Shown here: positions 29,824 to 40,100 of the stretch, one piece after another
Position numbering within the stretch: the first letter of the stretch is position 1
Layout: every line of letters begins with the position of its first letter
DNA from: Edaphovirga cremea
GTDB lineage: Bacteria > Pseudomonadota > Gammaproteobacteria > Enterobacterales > Enterobacteriaceae
Assembly: GCF_003332275.1 (NCBI RefSeq)
Contig: NZ_QOVA01000006.1
Span: forward strand, 180,019-244,018
Direction: 5' to 3'
DNA length: 64,000 nt
Notes under the pieces: generated by a model
Told to the model about the DNA's origin: nothing
The model's input: only the letters and a program-made list of their open reading frames with translations
The model's database searches: none
Made by a program: the position numbers and the translations under genes

Positions 29824-30888
29824 ATGAAAGTTATCGTTACCGGTGGTGCTGGGTTCATTGGTTCGGCAGTTGTCCGTCATATTATTAATGAAACATCAGA
29901 TGAGGTTATCGTCATAGATTGTTTGACCTATGCAGGTAATCTTGAATCTTTGAAAACAATTGTCCACTGTGATCGTTTTAAATTTGAGCAAGTTGATATT
30001 TGTAATCGTACAGAGCTGGACCGTGTCTTTGCCGAGCTTAAACCTGATGTGGTGATGCACCTTGCTGCTGAAAGTCACGTTGATCGTTCAATCGATGGAC
30101 CTGCAGCTTTCATTCAAACCAATATTGTAGGAACTTATACGCTGCTTGAAGCCGCACGAGCATATTGGAATACTCTTGATGGTGCAGCTAAAGCTGAATT
30201 CCGTTTTCATCACATTTCCACTGACGAGGTCTACGGTGATTTGCATGGAACCGAGGATCTTTTTACTGAAGCGACACCCTATGCACCAAGCAGCCCATAC
30301 TCGGCATCAAAAGCATCGAGTGACCATTTGGTAAGAGCTTGGCTGCGAACTTACGGTTTTCCAACTATAGTGACAAACTGCTCAAATAACTATGGGCCGT
30401 ATCATTTCCCGGAAAAATTGATCCCGTTGATCATTCTGAATGCATTGGACGGAAAACCTCTACCTGTATACGGCAATGGTAATCAAATCCGCGATTGGCT
30501 GTATGTTGAAGATCACGCACGAGCTTTGTATAAGGTTGTCTGTGAAGGTGAGGTAGGCGAAACCTACAACATTGGTGGCCATAACGAGCGTAAAAATATA
30601 GAAGTGGTGCAAACTATCTGCCGTTTGCTGGAGGAATTGGTTCCCAATAAACCCGGTAACCTGGTCAAGTATGAAGACTTGATCACCTTTGTAACTGACC
30701 GTCCCGGTCACGACATGCGCTACGCGATTGATGCATCAAAAATCGAGCGTGAACTGGGCTGGAAACCACAAGAAACATTTGAGAGCGGTATCAGAAAAAC
30801 TGTTGAATGGTATTTAGCTAACCAATCTTGGTGGAGCCGTGTGAAAGATGGTTCTTATGCAGGCGAACGTTTGGGGTTAACCCGCTAA
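29824..30888 (+). CDS. rmlB: dTDP-glucose 4,6-dehydratase, copy 2
   Basis: A second RmlB of 354 residues with the same motifs as the first ([24 protein letters not shown]). Protein blocks of 30 or more residues are shared with copy 1, while codon choice differs widely, so the copies are not the product of a recent duplication. It begins the second rmlBACD operon after a 242-bp gap from galE. Convergent to it lies the ABC-dependent polysaccharide operon, which probably consumes this dTDP-rhamnose. Confidence 0.95.
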   Translation: MKVIVTGGAGFIGSAVVRHIINETSDEVIVIDCLTYAGNLESLKTIVHCDRFKFEQVDICNRTELDRVFAELKPDVVMHLAAESHVDRSIDGPAAFIQTNIVGTYTLLEAARAYWNTLDGAAKAEFRFHHISTDEVYGDLHGTEDLFTEATPYAPSSPYSASKASSDHLVRAWLRTYGFPTIVTNCSNNYGPYHFPEKLIPLIILNALDGKPLPVYGNGNQIRDWLYVEDHARALYKVVCEGEVGETYNIGGHNERKNIEVVQTICRLLEELVPNKPGNLVKYEDLITFVTDRPGHDMRYAIDASKIERELGWKPQETFESGIRKTVEWYLANQSWWSRVKDGSYAGERLGLTR

Positions 30889-30902
30889 TTTAAGGTGTGA
30901 AA

Positions 30903-31772
30903 ATGAAAGGTATTGTTTTAGCGGGTGGTTCAGGCACACGTCTTTATCCTATTACTCGTGGTGTCTCAAAGCAGCTCCTGCCTATCTACGATAAGCCGAT
31001 GATTTATTATCCGCTTTCAGTATTGATGCTGGCTGGGATCCGCGAAATTTTGATTATCTCAACACCAGTGGATTTGCCATCATTTAGGCGACTGCTCGGC
31101 GATGGGAGCCGTTTTGGTATTTCTCTGAGCTATGCAATCCAACCCAGCCCGGATGGATTGGCGCAAGCGTTCTTGATTGGTGAAGAGTTCATCAATGGAG
31201 AAAGCTGTGCTCTGGTTTTAGGAGACAATATTTTCTTTGGTCAGAGCTTTGGCAAAAAGCTTTTGTCGGTAGTAGAACGTAACCAGGGAGCAACAGTATT
31301 CGGCTATCAGGTCATGGATCCTGAACGCTTTGGTGTGGTTGAATTTAATGACAAATTCCGCGCATTGTCTTTGGTAGAAAAACCTTCAAAACCAAAATCT
31401 AATTGGGCAGTTACCGGGCTTTACTTCTACGATCAAAATGTTGTGGAGATGGCCAAACAGGTTAAGCCATCTCCACGCGGTGAATTAGAGATTACAACCC
31501 TCAATCAAATGTATCTGGAAAAAGGGGCGCTCAATGTTGAGCTGCTTGGGCGTGGTTTCGCATGGTTGGATACGGGTACTCACGAGAGCCTGATTGAAGC
31601 ATCTCAATTTATTCACACTATTGAGAAACGCCAAGGATTCAAGGTTGCGTGTCTGGAAGAAATAGCCTACCGCAAAGGGTGGTTGACTCGTGAGCAAGTT
31701 GAAGCAGAGGCTAAATTGCTCAGCAAGACCCAATATGGGCAGTATTTATTGCATCTGAGTTTGGAGAAATAG
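30903..31772 (+). CDS. rmlA: Glucose-1-phosphate thymidylyltransferase, copy 2
   Basis: A second RmlA of 289 residues starting [16 protein letters not shown], like copy 1. The ATG at 30903 is preferred over a GTG two codons earlier because it matches the family start. It has the same catalytic motifs and is 1 bp from rmlC. Confidence 0.94.
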   Translation: MKGIVLAGGSGTRLYPITRGVSKQLLPIYDKPMIYYPLSVLMLAGIREILIISTPVDLPSFRRLLGDGSRFGISLSYAIQPSPDGLAQAFLIGEEFINGESCALVLGDNIFFGQSFGKKLLSVVERNQGATVFGYQVMDPERFGVVEFNDKFRALSLVEKPSKPKSNWAVTGLYFYDQNVVEMAKQVKPSPRGELEITTLNQMYLEKGALNVELLGRGFAWLDTGTHESLIEASQFIHTIEKRQGFKVACLEEIAYRKGWLTREQVEAEAKLLSKTQYGQYLLHLSLEK

Positions 31773-31773
31773 A

Positions 31774-32310
31774 ATGCAAATCACGGATACCAAAATCGAA
31801 GGTGCGAAGATTATTCAACCAAAGGTATTTGGGGATGCGCGGGGCTTTTTCCTGGAGACCTTTGAAAAGAAACGTTATCAGGAAATGTTAGATATCGATT
31901 TGGATTTTGTTCAGGACAACCACTCGCGGTCTTCGCGTGGTGTGTTGCGTGGTCTGCATTTTCAAAAGATAAACCCTCAAGGCAAGCTGGTACGTGTTGT
32001 GCGTGGAGAGGTATTTGATGTTGCGGTCGATATCCGTCCAGATTCTCCGACTTATGGTGCTTGGGAGGGGGTTATCCTTTCCGAGGAAAACAAAACCCAG
32101 TTCTGGCTCCCGCCAGGATTGGCGCATGGCTTCGTTGTACTTTCTGATGTTGCTGATTTCGAATATAAATGTACTGACTATTACAATCCGGCTAATGAAG
32201 GCTGCTTGTTATGGAATGATCCAGCCTTGGGAATTGAATGGCCTCTGGAAAATCCACTATTATCTGAGAAAGATAAAATCGGCAAGCTATTTAAGGAGTT
32301 AGAGCAATGA
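31774..32310 (+). CDS. rmlC: dTDP-4-dehydrorhamnose 3,5-epimerase, copy 2
   Basis: A second RmlC, 178 residues, nearly collinear with copy 1 (GDARGFFLETFEKKRYQEML is common to both). The active-site segments RGLHFQ and PPGLAHGFVVLS are intact. It overlaps rmlD by ATGA. Confidence 0.95.
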   Translation: MQITDTKIEGAKIIQPKVFGDARGFFLETFEKKRYQEMLDIDLDFVQDNHSRSSRGVLRGLHFQKINPQGKLVRVVRGEVFDVAVDIRPDSPTYGAWEGVILSEENKTQFWLPPGLAHGFVVLSDVADFEYKCTDYYNPANEGCLLWNDPALGIEWPLENPLLSEKDKIGKLFKELEQ

Positions 32311-33170
32311 AGGTTTTGTTGACCGGTGCCAATGGGCAGTTGGGCCGCTGCTTTATCGATCGCGTACCAACTGGATGGGAAGTTCTGGCTACGGACAGTG
32401 ATACTTTGGATATTACTGATCTTGAGAAGGTTAAACAGACGGTGCTTGCCTTTCAACCTGATGTGATAGTGAATGCTGCCGCGTATACAGCCGTTGATAA
32501 AGCGGAAAATGATCGCGAAATGGCCAAATTGATCAATGAGCAGGGACCCAGTAACCTTGCCTTGTTAGCAAAAGCAGCCAATTGTCGCTTGGTTCATGTA
32601 TCAACCGATTATGTTTTTGATGGTCTGGCAGATAGCCCTTATCTTGAAAGTGACGTGACTAATCCATTAGGTGTTTATGGTAAGACCAAACTCGATGGAG
32701 AGATTGCGGTTACTGCTATCCAACCGGAAGCTATTATTATTCGTACCGCTTGGGTGTTCAGTGAATATGGCAGTAATTTTGTAAAGACTATGCTGCGTTT
32801 GGCGAAAGATCACGAGGTCTTAGGCATTGTGGCAGACCAGCGTGGATGTCCTACTTATGCGGGGGATATTGCCATCGCGATCTTAGATCTACTGGAAGTT
32901 GATGCAGAGGGAGGCATTTATCATTTCTGTGGTGACAAAGATGTTGCTTGGAACGAATTCGCTGAATTCATTTTCACGTCTGCAGTAGAGCAAGGCGTTC
33001 TGACACATTCCCCAAAGGTCAATGCTATTACTAGCGAGCAATATCCGACACCTGCACAAAGGCCAAAATTTTCATTATTGAATTGCGAAAAAATCAAGGC
33101 TTACGGGATCACCTTATCCTTGTGGCAAGAGAGAGTCAGCGCTGTAGTCAAGAGCTGTTCCACTCTTTAA
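32307..33170 (+). CDS. rmlD: dTDP-4-dehydrorhamnose reductase, copy 2
   Basis: A second RmlD of 287 residues with GANGQLG, NAAAYTAVDKAE, STDYVFDG and YGKTK. It is more diverged from copy 1 than the other three genes are from theirs, mainly in the last 80 residues. It is the last gene before an insertion-sequence remnant and the convergent polysaccharide operon. Confidence 0.94.
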   Translation: MKVLLTGANGQLGRCFIDRVPTGWEVLATDSDTLDITDLEKVKQTVLAFQPDVIVNAAAYTAVDKAENDREMAKLINEQGPSNLALLAKAANCRLVHVSTDYVFDGLADSPYLESDVTNPLGVYGKTKLDGEIAVTAIQPEAIIIRTAWVFSEYGSNFVKTMLRLAKDHEVLGIVADQRGCPTYAGDIAIAILDLLEVDAEGGIYHFCGDKDVAWNEFAEFIFTSAVEQGVLTHSPKVNAITSEQYPTPAQRPKFSLLNCEKIKAYGITLSLWQERVSAVVKSCSTL

Positions 33171-33194
33171 TAACAGCTAGTTTCTGCTTTTTGT

Positions 33195-33220
33195 GGTGCC
33201 CACCGAGCTGTTTGGGCACC
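33195..33220. terminator. Hairpin between convergent operons
   Basis: Perfect 8-bp inverted repeat GGTGCCCA and TGGGCACC with a 10-nt loop, 24 bp after rmlD copy 2. No T run follows on the plus strand, so its strength as a terminator is doubtful. Confidence 0.5.
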
Positions 33221-33269
33221 CTAACTGCGGTTAATCTCCCATCTTCCTCCTGGCTATATATTCGTTGTA

Positions 33270-33438
33270 GTTTTGGCATCCCTTACGTCTGGTTGCGCGA
33301 TGTGCTGACTCGTTTACCCTCGTGGTCCAACAGTCGGATCAACGAGCTATTACCCTACGCCGAAAACCGCTTCAGTTAATACCCTTCCAGCTAATTACAT
33401 TATTTTAATCACACAACGCGAGTTCGCCGTTCGCTTAC
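33270..33438 (+). mobile_element. Right-end remnant of an IS66-family element
   Basis: An open stretch ending at 33379 encodes PYVWLRDVLTRLP and then SRINELLPY, the conserved C-terminus of IS66-type transposases. About 60 bp later the sequence CGCTTAC at 33432-33438 is the reverse complement of GTAAGCG, the usual terminal bases of IS66 inverted repeats. The rest of the transposase and the left end are absent. The remainder of the 33171-33576 gap holds a hairpin (33195-33220) and nothing else I recognise. Confidence 0.55.
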
Positions 33439-33576
33439 CATATGAAAGCATGTACCTATCACATAGCCATAACATTCTTCATGTACTGTAGTAGCCTAAA
33501 GCTCTCTAATGCGTGTTCACTTCTCACATTACCGGGAACATAGAAAAAGAGGAATGATAAGAAATGCGCTCCTTCT

Positions 33577-34395
33577 CTAAGAGGAGCGCTGTAAAGGCAA
33601 ATTCGCTAAACATCGTTTATTCAGCTGTACACGCTGCCGATCGCGAAACCACCCCCACTTATTGAAGTATCGGATGGCGGAAGTGATGTGATAAAGCAAA
33701 AAACGAACATCGGTATAAGAACGACGTTGAGACTCATGGGTTACCAAAGCCCCAGGGAAGTAAGATACAGGGAAAGCTGACTGACAAACCCTACGGGACA
33801 AGTCAACATCCTCAAGGTACAAGAAGAAACGCGTATCGAAACCTTTTACATCACGAAGTACTTGACCACTGATCAGCATAAAACAACCAGAAAGTGAAGG
33901 CGCAAAAAAAGGTTTATTGTAGTCTGCCTGACGCAATTCATAACTATCGTTGATGGTGCATGAAAAACGAGACATAAAACGGCGGATCAGTAATTGATAG
34001 GGTGAGGGTAACAGCTTGGTACCGTGTTGCAAACTCCCATCGGGATAGACGATTTTAGGTATTGCCAGCCCAACGCCGTAGTCACGACTGAAGCGATAAA
34101 GTTTATCAACCTCACCTTTTGCAAAAGTGATATCTGGGTTACAAATCAGAATGAAAGGGGCAATGTCGGCATAACGCTCAAAAACAACATTATGTCCGGC
34201 ACCAAATCCTCTGTTTACAGGTAAACGGATAACCTCCAGCTTTTCGTGTTGAAAGCTAGCAAGCCATTTGCAGAAAGCCCCATTATCGACAATGACAACC
34301 TTCGAAATGCTTTCTTCAGCAAACAATGAGGATAAAGTCTGCTCAATATCCTGATACTCATGCTTAAAAAGCACAAGAGAAGCTATGATTTTCAC
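33577..34395 (-). CDS. Glycosyltransferase family 2, WbbL-like rhamnosyltransferase
   Basis: A 272-residue inverting GT-A enzyme most like WbbL/RfbN rhamnosyltransferases. It shows VIVDNG near the start, PVNRGFGAGHN, ICNPDITF as the DXD-type segment, and YLEDVDLSRR near the end. WbbL-type enzymes add the first rhamnose to lipid-linked GlcNAc, so this could be the adaptor transferase of the ABC-dependent polymer (inference). The start is unsure: the GTG at 34395 has GGTG 8 nt upstream, while a TTG lies at 34407. Last gene of the minus-strand operon. Confidence 0.82.
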   Translation of the reverse strand: MKIIASLVLFKHEYQDIEQTLSSLFAEESISKVVIVDNGAFCKWLASFQHEKLEVIRLPVNRGFGAGHNVVFERYADIAPFILICNPDITFAKGEVDKLYRFSRDYGVGLAIPKIVYPDGSLQHGTKLLPSPYQLLIRRFMSRFSCTINDSYELRQADYNKPFFAPSLSGCFMLISGQVLRDVKGFDTRFFLYLEDVDLSRRVCQSAFPVSYFPGALVTHESQRRSYTDVRFLLYHITSAIRYFNKWGWFRDRQRVQLNKRCLANLPLQRSS

Positions 34396-34409
34396 AAATA
34401 ACACCAAAT

Positions 34410-35339
34410 TTACATTTTATTAAGCAGGATATGCGTCAGCGTAGTCAACGTGCCAATGCGCTGTTGATGGTAGATGCCTGACTCCAGCATAAAACGCAAT
34501 CTATTCAACACACTGCTATCACGAATCGCGCAGAATGAAGCCAGCCTCTGTTTCGCCTCTGGCGTTAAATCACTGGAAATGCAGGCTAAAGCCTGACAAT
34601 TGGCATCATTCCATTTCGCTATGCGGCCACCATGGGCGGCTATAAAGTTACTTAAACGTCTGATCGGAGCCATACTGTTACCGATGATATTGTGCTGATG
34701 CTGGCGATACAGAACCGAAGGTTGGCGATCAAAATTTACTACTCCACCACAGCCTGTCACTATTTGGTACAAAGTCCAGTCGTGTACTACGATAGAAGCC
34801 CTGTTCACCTTTTGTAAAATTTGCCTAGCACTATGATTAAAGACCATAGTGTTACCACTGGCAATATTTTGCACTAACGCATTACCGAAACCTGGTGGTT
34901 TTGCATAATCCGGCGAATACCCGATTGGCATCCCACCACTGTCAATCAGACGAGTACGGGAGCAATACAATGCGGGGATCGCAGGATCAAGCGTACTTAG
35001 CCAGCGTACTGACCGTTCTAGTTTATCTTCCAACCAAACATCATCCTGATCGGAAAATGCATAATAAGTCGCTCTAATTTCTGGATTAACAACTAAGGAC
35101 ATGAAGTTTTGACAGAAACCCTGTTGTGGACCAGCAAGTAAATACCCCTCGATTTCTGGGCGAGCGATAAAATCAGTTACCAACGCTCTGGTATTATCCG
35201 TGGAACCATCATCAGACACCCACAGAGACCAGTTAGGGTGAGTTTGGCGCAGAAAAGACCCCAGTTGCGCAGGCAAAAACTCAGCCCCATTTCTGGCACC
35301 GAGCAAAATTGCCACGTGGTTAACAGGTTGCGTAGACAT
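34410..35339 (-). CDS. Glycosyltransferase family 2, probable rhamnosyltransferase
   Basis: A 309-residue GT-A enzyme with HVAILLGARNG, WVSDDGSTDNT and the DXD-type FSDQDDVW motif, the pattern of RfbF/WbbL-like rhamnosyltransferases. The start at 35339 (MSTQPVNH) was chosen over a TTG three codons earlier. It lies 12 bp after the HAD gene and is followed closely by the last glycosyltransferase, indicating one transcript. Confidence 0.82.
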   Translation of the reverse strand: MSTQPVNHVAILLGARNGAEFLPAQLGSFLRQTHPNWSLWVSDDGSTDNTRALVTDFIARPEIEGYLLAGPQQGFCQNFMSLVVNPEIRATYYAFSDQDDVWLEDKLERSVRWLSTLDPAIPALYCSRTRLIDSGGMPIGYSPDYAKPPGFGNALVQNIASGNTMVFNHSARQILQKVNRASIVVHDWTLYQIVTGCGGVVNFDRQPSVLYRQHQHNIIGNSMAPIRRLSNFIAAHGGRIAKWNDANCQALACISSDLTPEAKQRLASFCAIRDSSVLNRLRFMLESGIYHQQRIGTLTTLTHILLNKM

Positions 35340-35351
35340 TGGATTCAATCA

Positions 35352-37175
35352 TTAATTATTGAAGTAATCTGCAAATCGCATCACTTGGTTACGTGAGCTT
35401 CCCCAGGAGTCAAAGTTCTCTATTTGACCGATCAAAGGGTTAGTACGCCACTGGTCACTTGAGACCAATTCAATTATAGGTGCCACGGTCTGCAACGGAC
35501 TCAGAGAAACATTGAGCTTTTCTTGCTGCTGCGTGAAGCTCTTGACAAACATATCGATACCTTCATTAATTGCCTGGTTGAATTGCTCATGACCGGTTGC
35601 TTTCGCCCTTCCGGGATCCCCAACCACCTCAACAGACAAACTGCAAGGGCGATAGCCAATAATCGTATTATGGGGAGCAGAGAAAAACATCTCTACCGCA
35701 ACGCGATTTTCATAAATGCTGTTCACTATCGACGAGGAAACAGACTCTTTGCTGACCATGGCCTTCATCTTCAAACTGCAGCTGCGGCGTTGACGCTCAG
35801 GCGTATCCGCCAAGCAAAAATAATAGCCGACCACATCAACATCCATAATGGGCCGCACCGCCAGCTCGAAAGCCTCTTGCGTCGTCCCGTTCCAGCCAAC
35901 ATCCACCAATGCGATTTTATTGCCAGCTTTCACGCCTGACTGGCACAGATACATAAACAGGCCTCGGCGATTCCTGCTGCACACCTTTATGATTTCACTG
36001 CGATAGCCAGACACCAGTTGGCCAAGCTTGTCGTGTTCCTCAATACTGATGCTACGCTGCGGATCAATCCCTAAACTCTGTAGTACTGAGTCAGCAGGAG
36101 GACAAACGCCAATCCGCTCAAACAGTTCCCCCGGGGAAAGCCCAACGCTGCCGGAAAGCAGGAACGGAATATTCTGCTCGAAATTATCGTCAGTAATCAA
36201 CGCTAGGTTAAAGGCTATGCGCGAGCCCAGAAAATAGTGGAAATCAGGGAGTTGATCTGCGCAGTAGTTTTTTGCCAGGCGCTCCAAGGCATAACCATCG
36301 CGGGAGACAAACAACACAACATCAACCTCATCCTGTTTTGCCTGCTGCGTGATCCACTGAAGGAACCCCAAGTTGGCAGGACCGCCAAATTGGTATCCCA
36401 GTTCCTGAAAGGTGCCTGAAGTGATTTTTTCTGCATCGTCCGTGTTAAGCAAACCCAGAACCATAGAGGTTGCAATACTTTGTTTTTTATTGCCCTGATG
36501 CGCCACTTCACGGACATAATGGAACGCAGACAGACCTTTTTCCTGCGGGCGTTGTACGTCGGCAAGGTAGTTATCGCCGATGTGCAACACCTGCTGAACG
36601 GTAACGCCGCAGGTGTTGGCGACAATATTAAACAGCTCACCGCTGTCACGCTTGGTTGCATTGCAATCTGCGGAAATGAATAGCGGAACCTGCTCCAATC
36701 CGTAGCGTTTCAGCACGTCAACAAAGAAGTTGGCAGAGAAATACATATCGGAGGTGATCACGACCTTTTTTTTACTCGCCACCAATTGCTGGAATAAAGG
36801 GAACAGCTCGTTATTCGGTTGGAGCAGTTCGAGTTCAAGGTCGTATTCCGCCTGCTGAATAGCATCGCGCTGATGCTGAGGCTGTGGGAACTTGTCATAG
36901 ATGTTTTGCAGCGTGATTTCCTTACGCCCATCTTTGGTCATCTGGCGAAAAGCATCCGCCTGCGCCTTACGACGTTGCGCCCTAAAATCAGCAATATTGA
37001 ATTTTACGCCAAGGAGATCAAATGCGTCCTCTGGATGCGCCAACGGACGAACAAAAAGCGTATCGAAAAAGTCAAAAGAAATGACTGATGCCTTATCAAT
37101 CGCAACATGCAATGCATCCATGTTCAATGCCCCTGCCTCCTGTTCGCAAACACCTTTAGTATTTTTTTTCATCAT
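35352..37175 (-). CDS. HAD-domain protein of a polysaccharide operon
   Basis: A 607-residue cytoplasmic protein. Residues about 30-225 form a HAD-like domain with motif I FDFFDTLF, motif II VVITSDMYFS and motif III/IV HIGDNYLADV. The C-terminal 370 residues contain LFVSRDGYALERLA and ALVDVGWNGTTQEA, the arrangement of the COG5610-type predicted hydrolases often found in glycan loci. Its substrate is unknown, and a sugar-phosphate or nucleotide-sugar phosphatase is possible. It overlaps the end of the upstream methyltransferase-glycosyltransferase by ATGA, so the two are probably made together. Confidence 0.72.
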   Translation of the reverse strand: MMKKNTKGVCEQEAGALNMDALHVAIDKASVISFDFFDTLFVRPLAHPEDAFDLLGVKFNIADFRAQRRKAQADAFRQMTKDGRKEITLQNIYDKFPQPQHQRDAIQQAEYDLELELLQPNNELFPLFQQLVASKKKVVITSDMYFSANFFVDVLKRYGLEQVPLFISADCNATKRDSGELFNIVANTCGVTVQQVLHIGDNYLADVQRPQEKGLSAFHYVREVAHQGNKKQSIATSMVLGLLNTDDAEKITSGTFQELGYQFGGPANLGFLQWITQQAKQDEVDVVLFVSRDGYALERLAKNYCADQLPDFHYFLGSRIAFNLALITDDNFEQNIPFLLSGSVGLSPGELFERIGVCPPADSVLQSLGIDPQRSISIEEHDKLGQLVSGYRSEIIKVCSRNRRGLFMYLCQSGVKAGNKIALVDVGWNGTTQEAFELAVRPIMDVDVVGYYFCLADTPERQRRSCSLKMKAMVSKESVSSSIVNSIYENRVAVEMFFSAPHNTIIGYRPCSLSVEVVGDPGRAKATGHEQFNQAINEGIDMFVKSFTQQQEKLNVSLSPLQTVAPIIELVSSDQWRTNPLIGQIENFDSWGSSRNQVMRFADYFNN

Positions 37176-40100
37176 TTACGAATCTCAAAACTAAAACTAT
37201 TGGGCGCAAAATTCACATTATAAAACGGATCGTACTGGAAATAGTGCGGGTGCCGGGCATTCAACTGCCCCAGCTCACGCTGTAGACGAGCGACCTTTTC
37301 CTGATCCATATGATCCAGTCCGCGGCTGACCGACTCATGATGGATCAGGGTGACGCTTTGACACACCACGTTATACAAGCCCGCCTCACACAAACGCATA
37401 CACAGGTCGACATCGTTATAGGCCACCGGGAACTGCTCGTTGAATCCACCTACCTGTTCAAACTTGCTGCGCTCCACCATCAGGCAGGCACCCGTGACGA
37501 TCAGCCAGTTGTATTCAATCTGGTTGCGCAGGAAATAGCCTGGGATATCTTTGTGCGAATGCATATATGCGTGCATTGGGCCATTTTGCAAATTAATCAC
37601 GCCGGCATGCTGCATCATACTGCCATCGCCATACAGCAACTTGGCTCCCACCGCGCCGACATGGCTCAATTGCGCATAGCCACCCATACGCTCGATCCAG
37701 TCAGCGTGCAAGACTTCGGTATCGTCATTGAGGAACAGCAACAGTTCCCCCTTCGCTTGCCGGCTCCCCAAGTTATTCAACTCAGAGAAGTTGAAAGGTG
37801 CATCATGACGGATGACAGAAACCTGTGCCTCAGCGCTAATCGCCTCTAAATAAGCCAGTGTGCTGGCGTCTTTAGAGCCATTATCAACAATGATAATCTC
37901 GAAGTTGCGGTAGGTCGTTTTATCCAGAATCGATTCAATACAACGCGTCAACACCTCATGGTTATCCCGGGTAGGGATAATGATAGAAATGCAAGCATTA
38001 TCTTGCAGAGCGTAATTTACGCGGAAATAACCCGGGTAATTAGGCAGTTCCTCCACCGTTCCCTTCAAGCCACGGCGTTCAAGGGCACTTTCACGCACAG
38101 CGCGGGACGCGGCCAGCACATAAGGCTTTGCCGCCATATCCGATGCAACCGACGCCGGAATAATGCGCCAATGATACAGTATCTTAGGTATATGGCTGAT
38201 ACGCTGCGTTATTTCCGTCAGGCGCAAGATGAAGTCCCAATCCTGACAGCCATTAAACTCGGTACGCAATCCGCCGAGCGCCTTTGCCACGCTGAGCCTC
38301 ACACAGGCCACATGGCAGGTAAACATGGTCCCCATCATGGTGTCCGGCGACCAGTCAGGCTTAAAGTGTGGCTGGGAATAGTCTCCCTCCGGGGTAAATT
38401 TGTCTTCGTCACTATAGATAAAGTCCGGATCTTCCCGGTTAATGCAAAGCGCTAACTCATATAGACAATCATCGGTTAACTCATCATCGTGATCGAGGAA
38501 AACGATATAGTCGCCATCTGCATTATCGATCGCCACATTGGTCGCGCCAGCAATCCCCTGATTTTGCTCCAGATGAACCACTTTGATTCTGGGATCGTTA
38601 AACGTATCCAGTGCCGTTTTTGTTTCCTCTAACGGGCTAGCATCGTTGGCCAAAATGAGCTGCCAGTCGGAGTACCACTGCAAGCGTACTGAGGAGACCA
38701 TCTTCTCAAGCAGATCCAACGGAGTGTTATAAATAGGGACAATAATTGAGAAGCGAGGGCGCTGCTGCATATTGTCCAATTGTTCTTGCAGATCGTAAGG
38801 ACGCTGTGTTGGTATGTAGACATACTCGTCTGGACGTTTGGCAAAGTGATATGTTCCGTCCTGGCGATGGGAAATAAACGAGGCCCGCTCAACGCTACAC
38901 GGTGCCGCAGCGGCGGAAGCGAATAGCGGATGATGCAAGAACCAGCCAGGCCTGGCCTTCACGGCAACCTTCAGCAAACGACTTTTATAGCGCTCAGGCA
39001 AACGGTAATACAGAGAACGGGCAAGCTGTCTGATATTACGTTTAACCAGCATCATGGACGGATAGTGGGAAACGGTGTCAAGCCCTTGATTCACTGCTCG
39101 CTTACCGACACGCAAGATTTTTCCTGCCTGCACCTTACAACTTTGCCCAATATAAAATAGCCAATGGAAAACTAAACGGATGGGCTTTCGCAAGAAAGTC
39201 GGCACTCTTCTTCCCAGCACGCGTAATGGCGCTGACAGTTTCCAGCTTGACGAGTGCAAGATCTGGTAGGCTTGATGTTCATATTCGACCAACAACGCTG
39301 CTTGCTGAGCAATCTGCTGTTCCAGCACCACAATATTTTGCTGCTGGGTAGAGATCTGTGCATCTCGCGCAGAAATTTGCTCATGCAGTTCTTCAATATG
39401 CTTCGCTTCAATTTCCTTTTGCAACGAATCAACGTCATCTTTTAACGAATTGATTAATTCTATTTGCTTGTTAACTTCATCATTCTTTTGGGTAATTTGC
39501 GCTTCGCAGCGGAGATATTCCCCGTGAATATGAGTGAACTGATGCTTCAAGGCGCCGACGGAAACAACACGCATCGGAAGTTCAAGGGCCGCCAAGACTG
39601 CATAAATGTCACGGCTATCTTTACTTTCAATCGTTGCCATAAACTCTGACTCTTGAGTCAGGTATTCATTCAGATCCTCCTGTTCTATGGCGAAACCGAT
39701 TTCCTTCATAATTTCACAGGAAGCGGTGGCAATATTTAAAGAAGATATGTTCTGGCTATGAGCAACGGATGTCAAACGCAACAGCGAATGGAAGATACCG
39801 CGGAATACAGTATAACCGAGGGTAATACTCTTCTGAGCATGCCATTCCAGATCAAAAAACACCACGGAGCGATCTTGCTGCCTGATGGCATTAAATGGCA
39901 TCGCATCCTGATAATTACCCTTAAGCAAAAAGTCTTTGTCATAATCAGTAGTAACATTTGCCATTGACAGTAAAGAAGCAATCCATTCTTTTGCCCATTG
40001 CGCCGCTTGCTGCAATGTCCATTCAGGACGATTGACGATATCAACCAGATCCAACCACAGGCTGTTGCCAGCGTAAAATTCATCAACGCTCTTGATGTTT

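Noticed and set aside
33083-33379. Open frame joining the end of rmlD to the IS66 tail
   Set aside because: The first half is the wrong frame of rmlD. Only the last 33 codons match a transposase, so it is a chance fusion rather than a gene.
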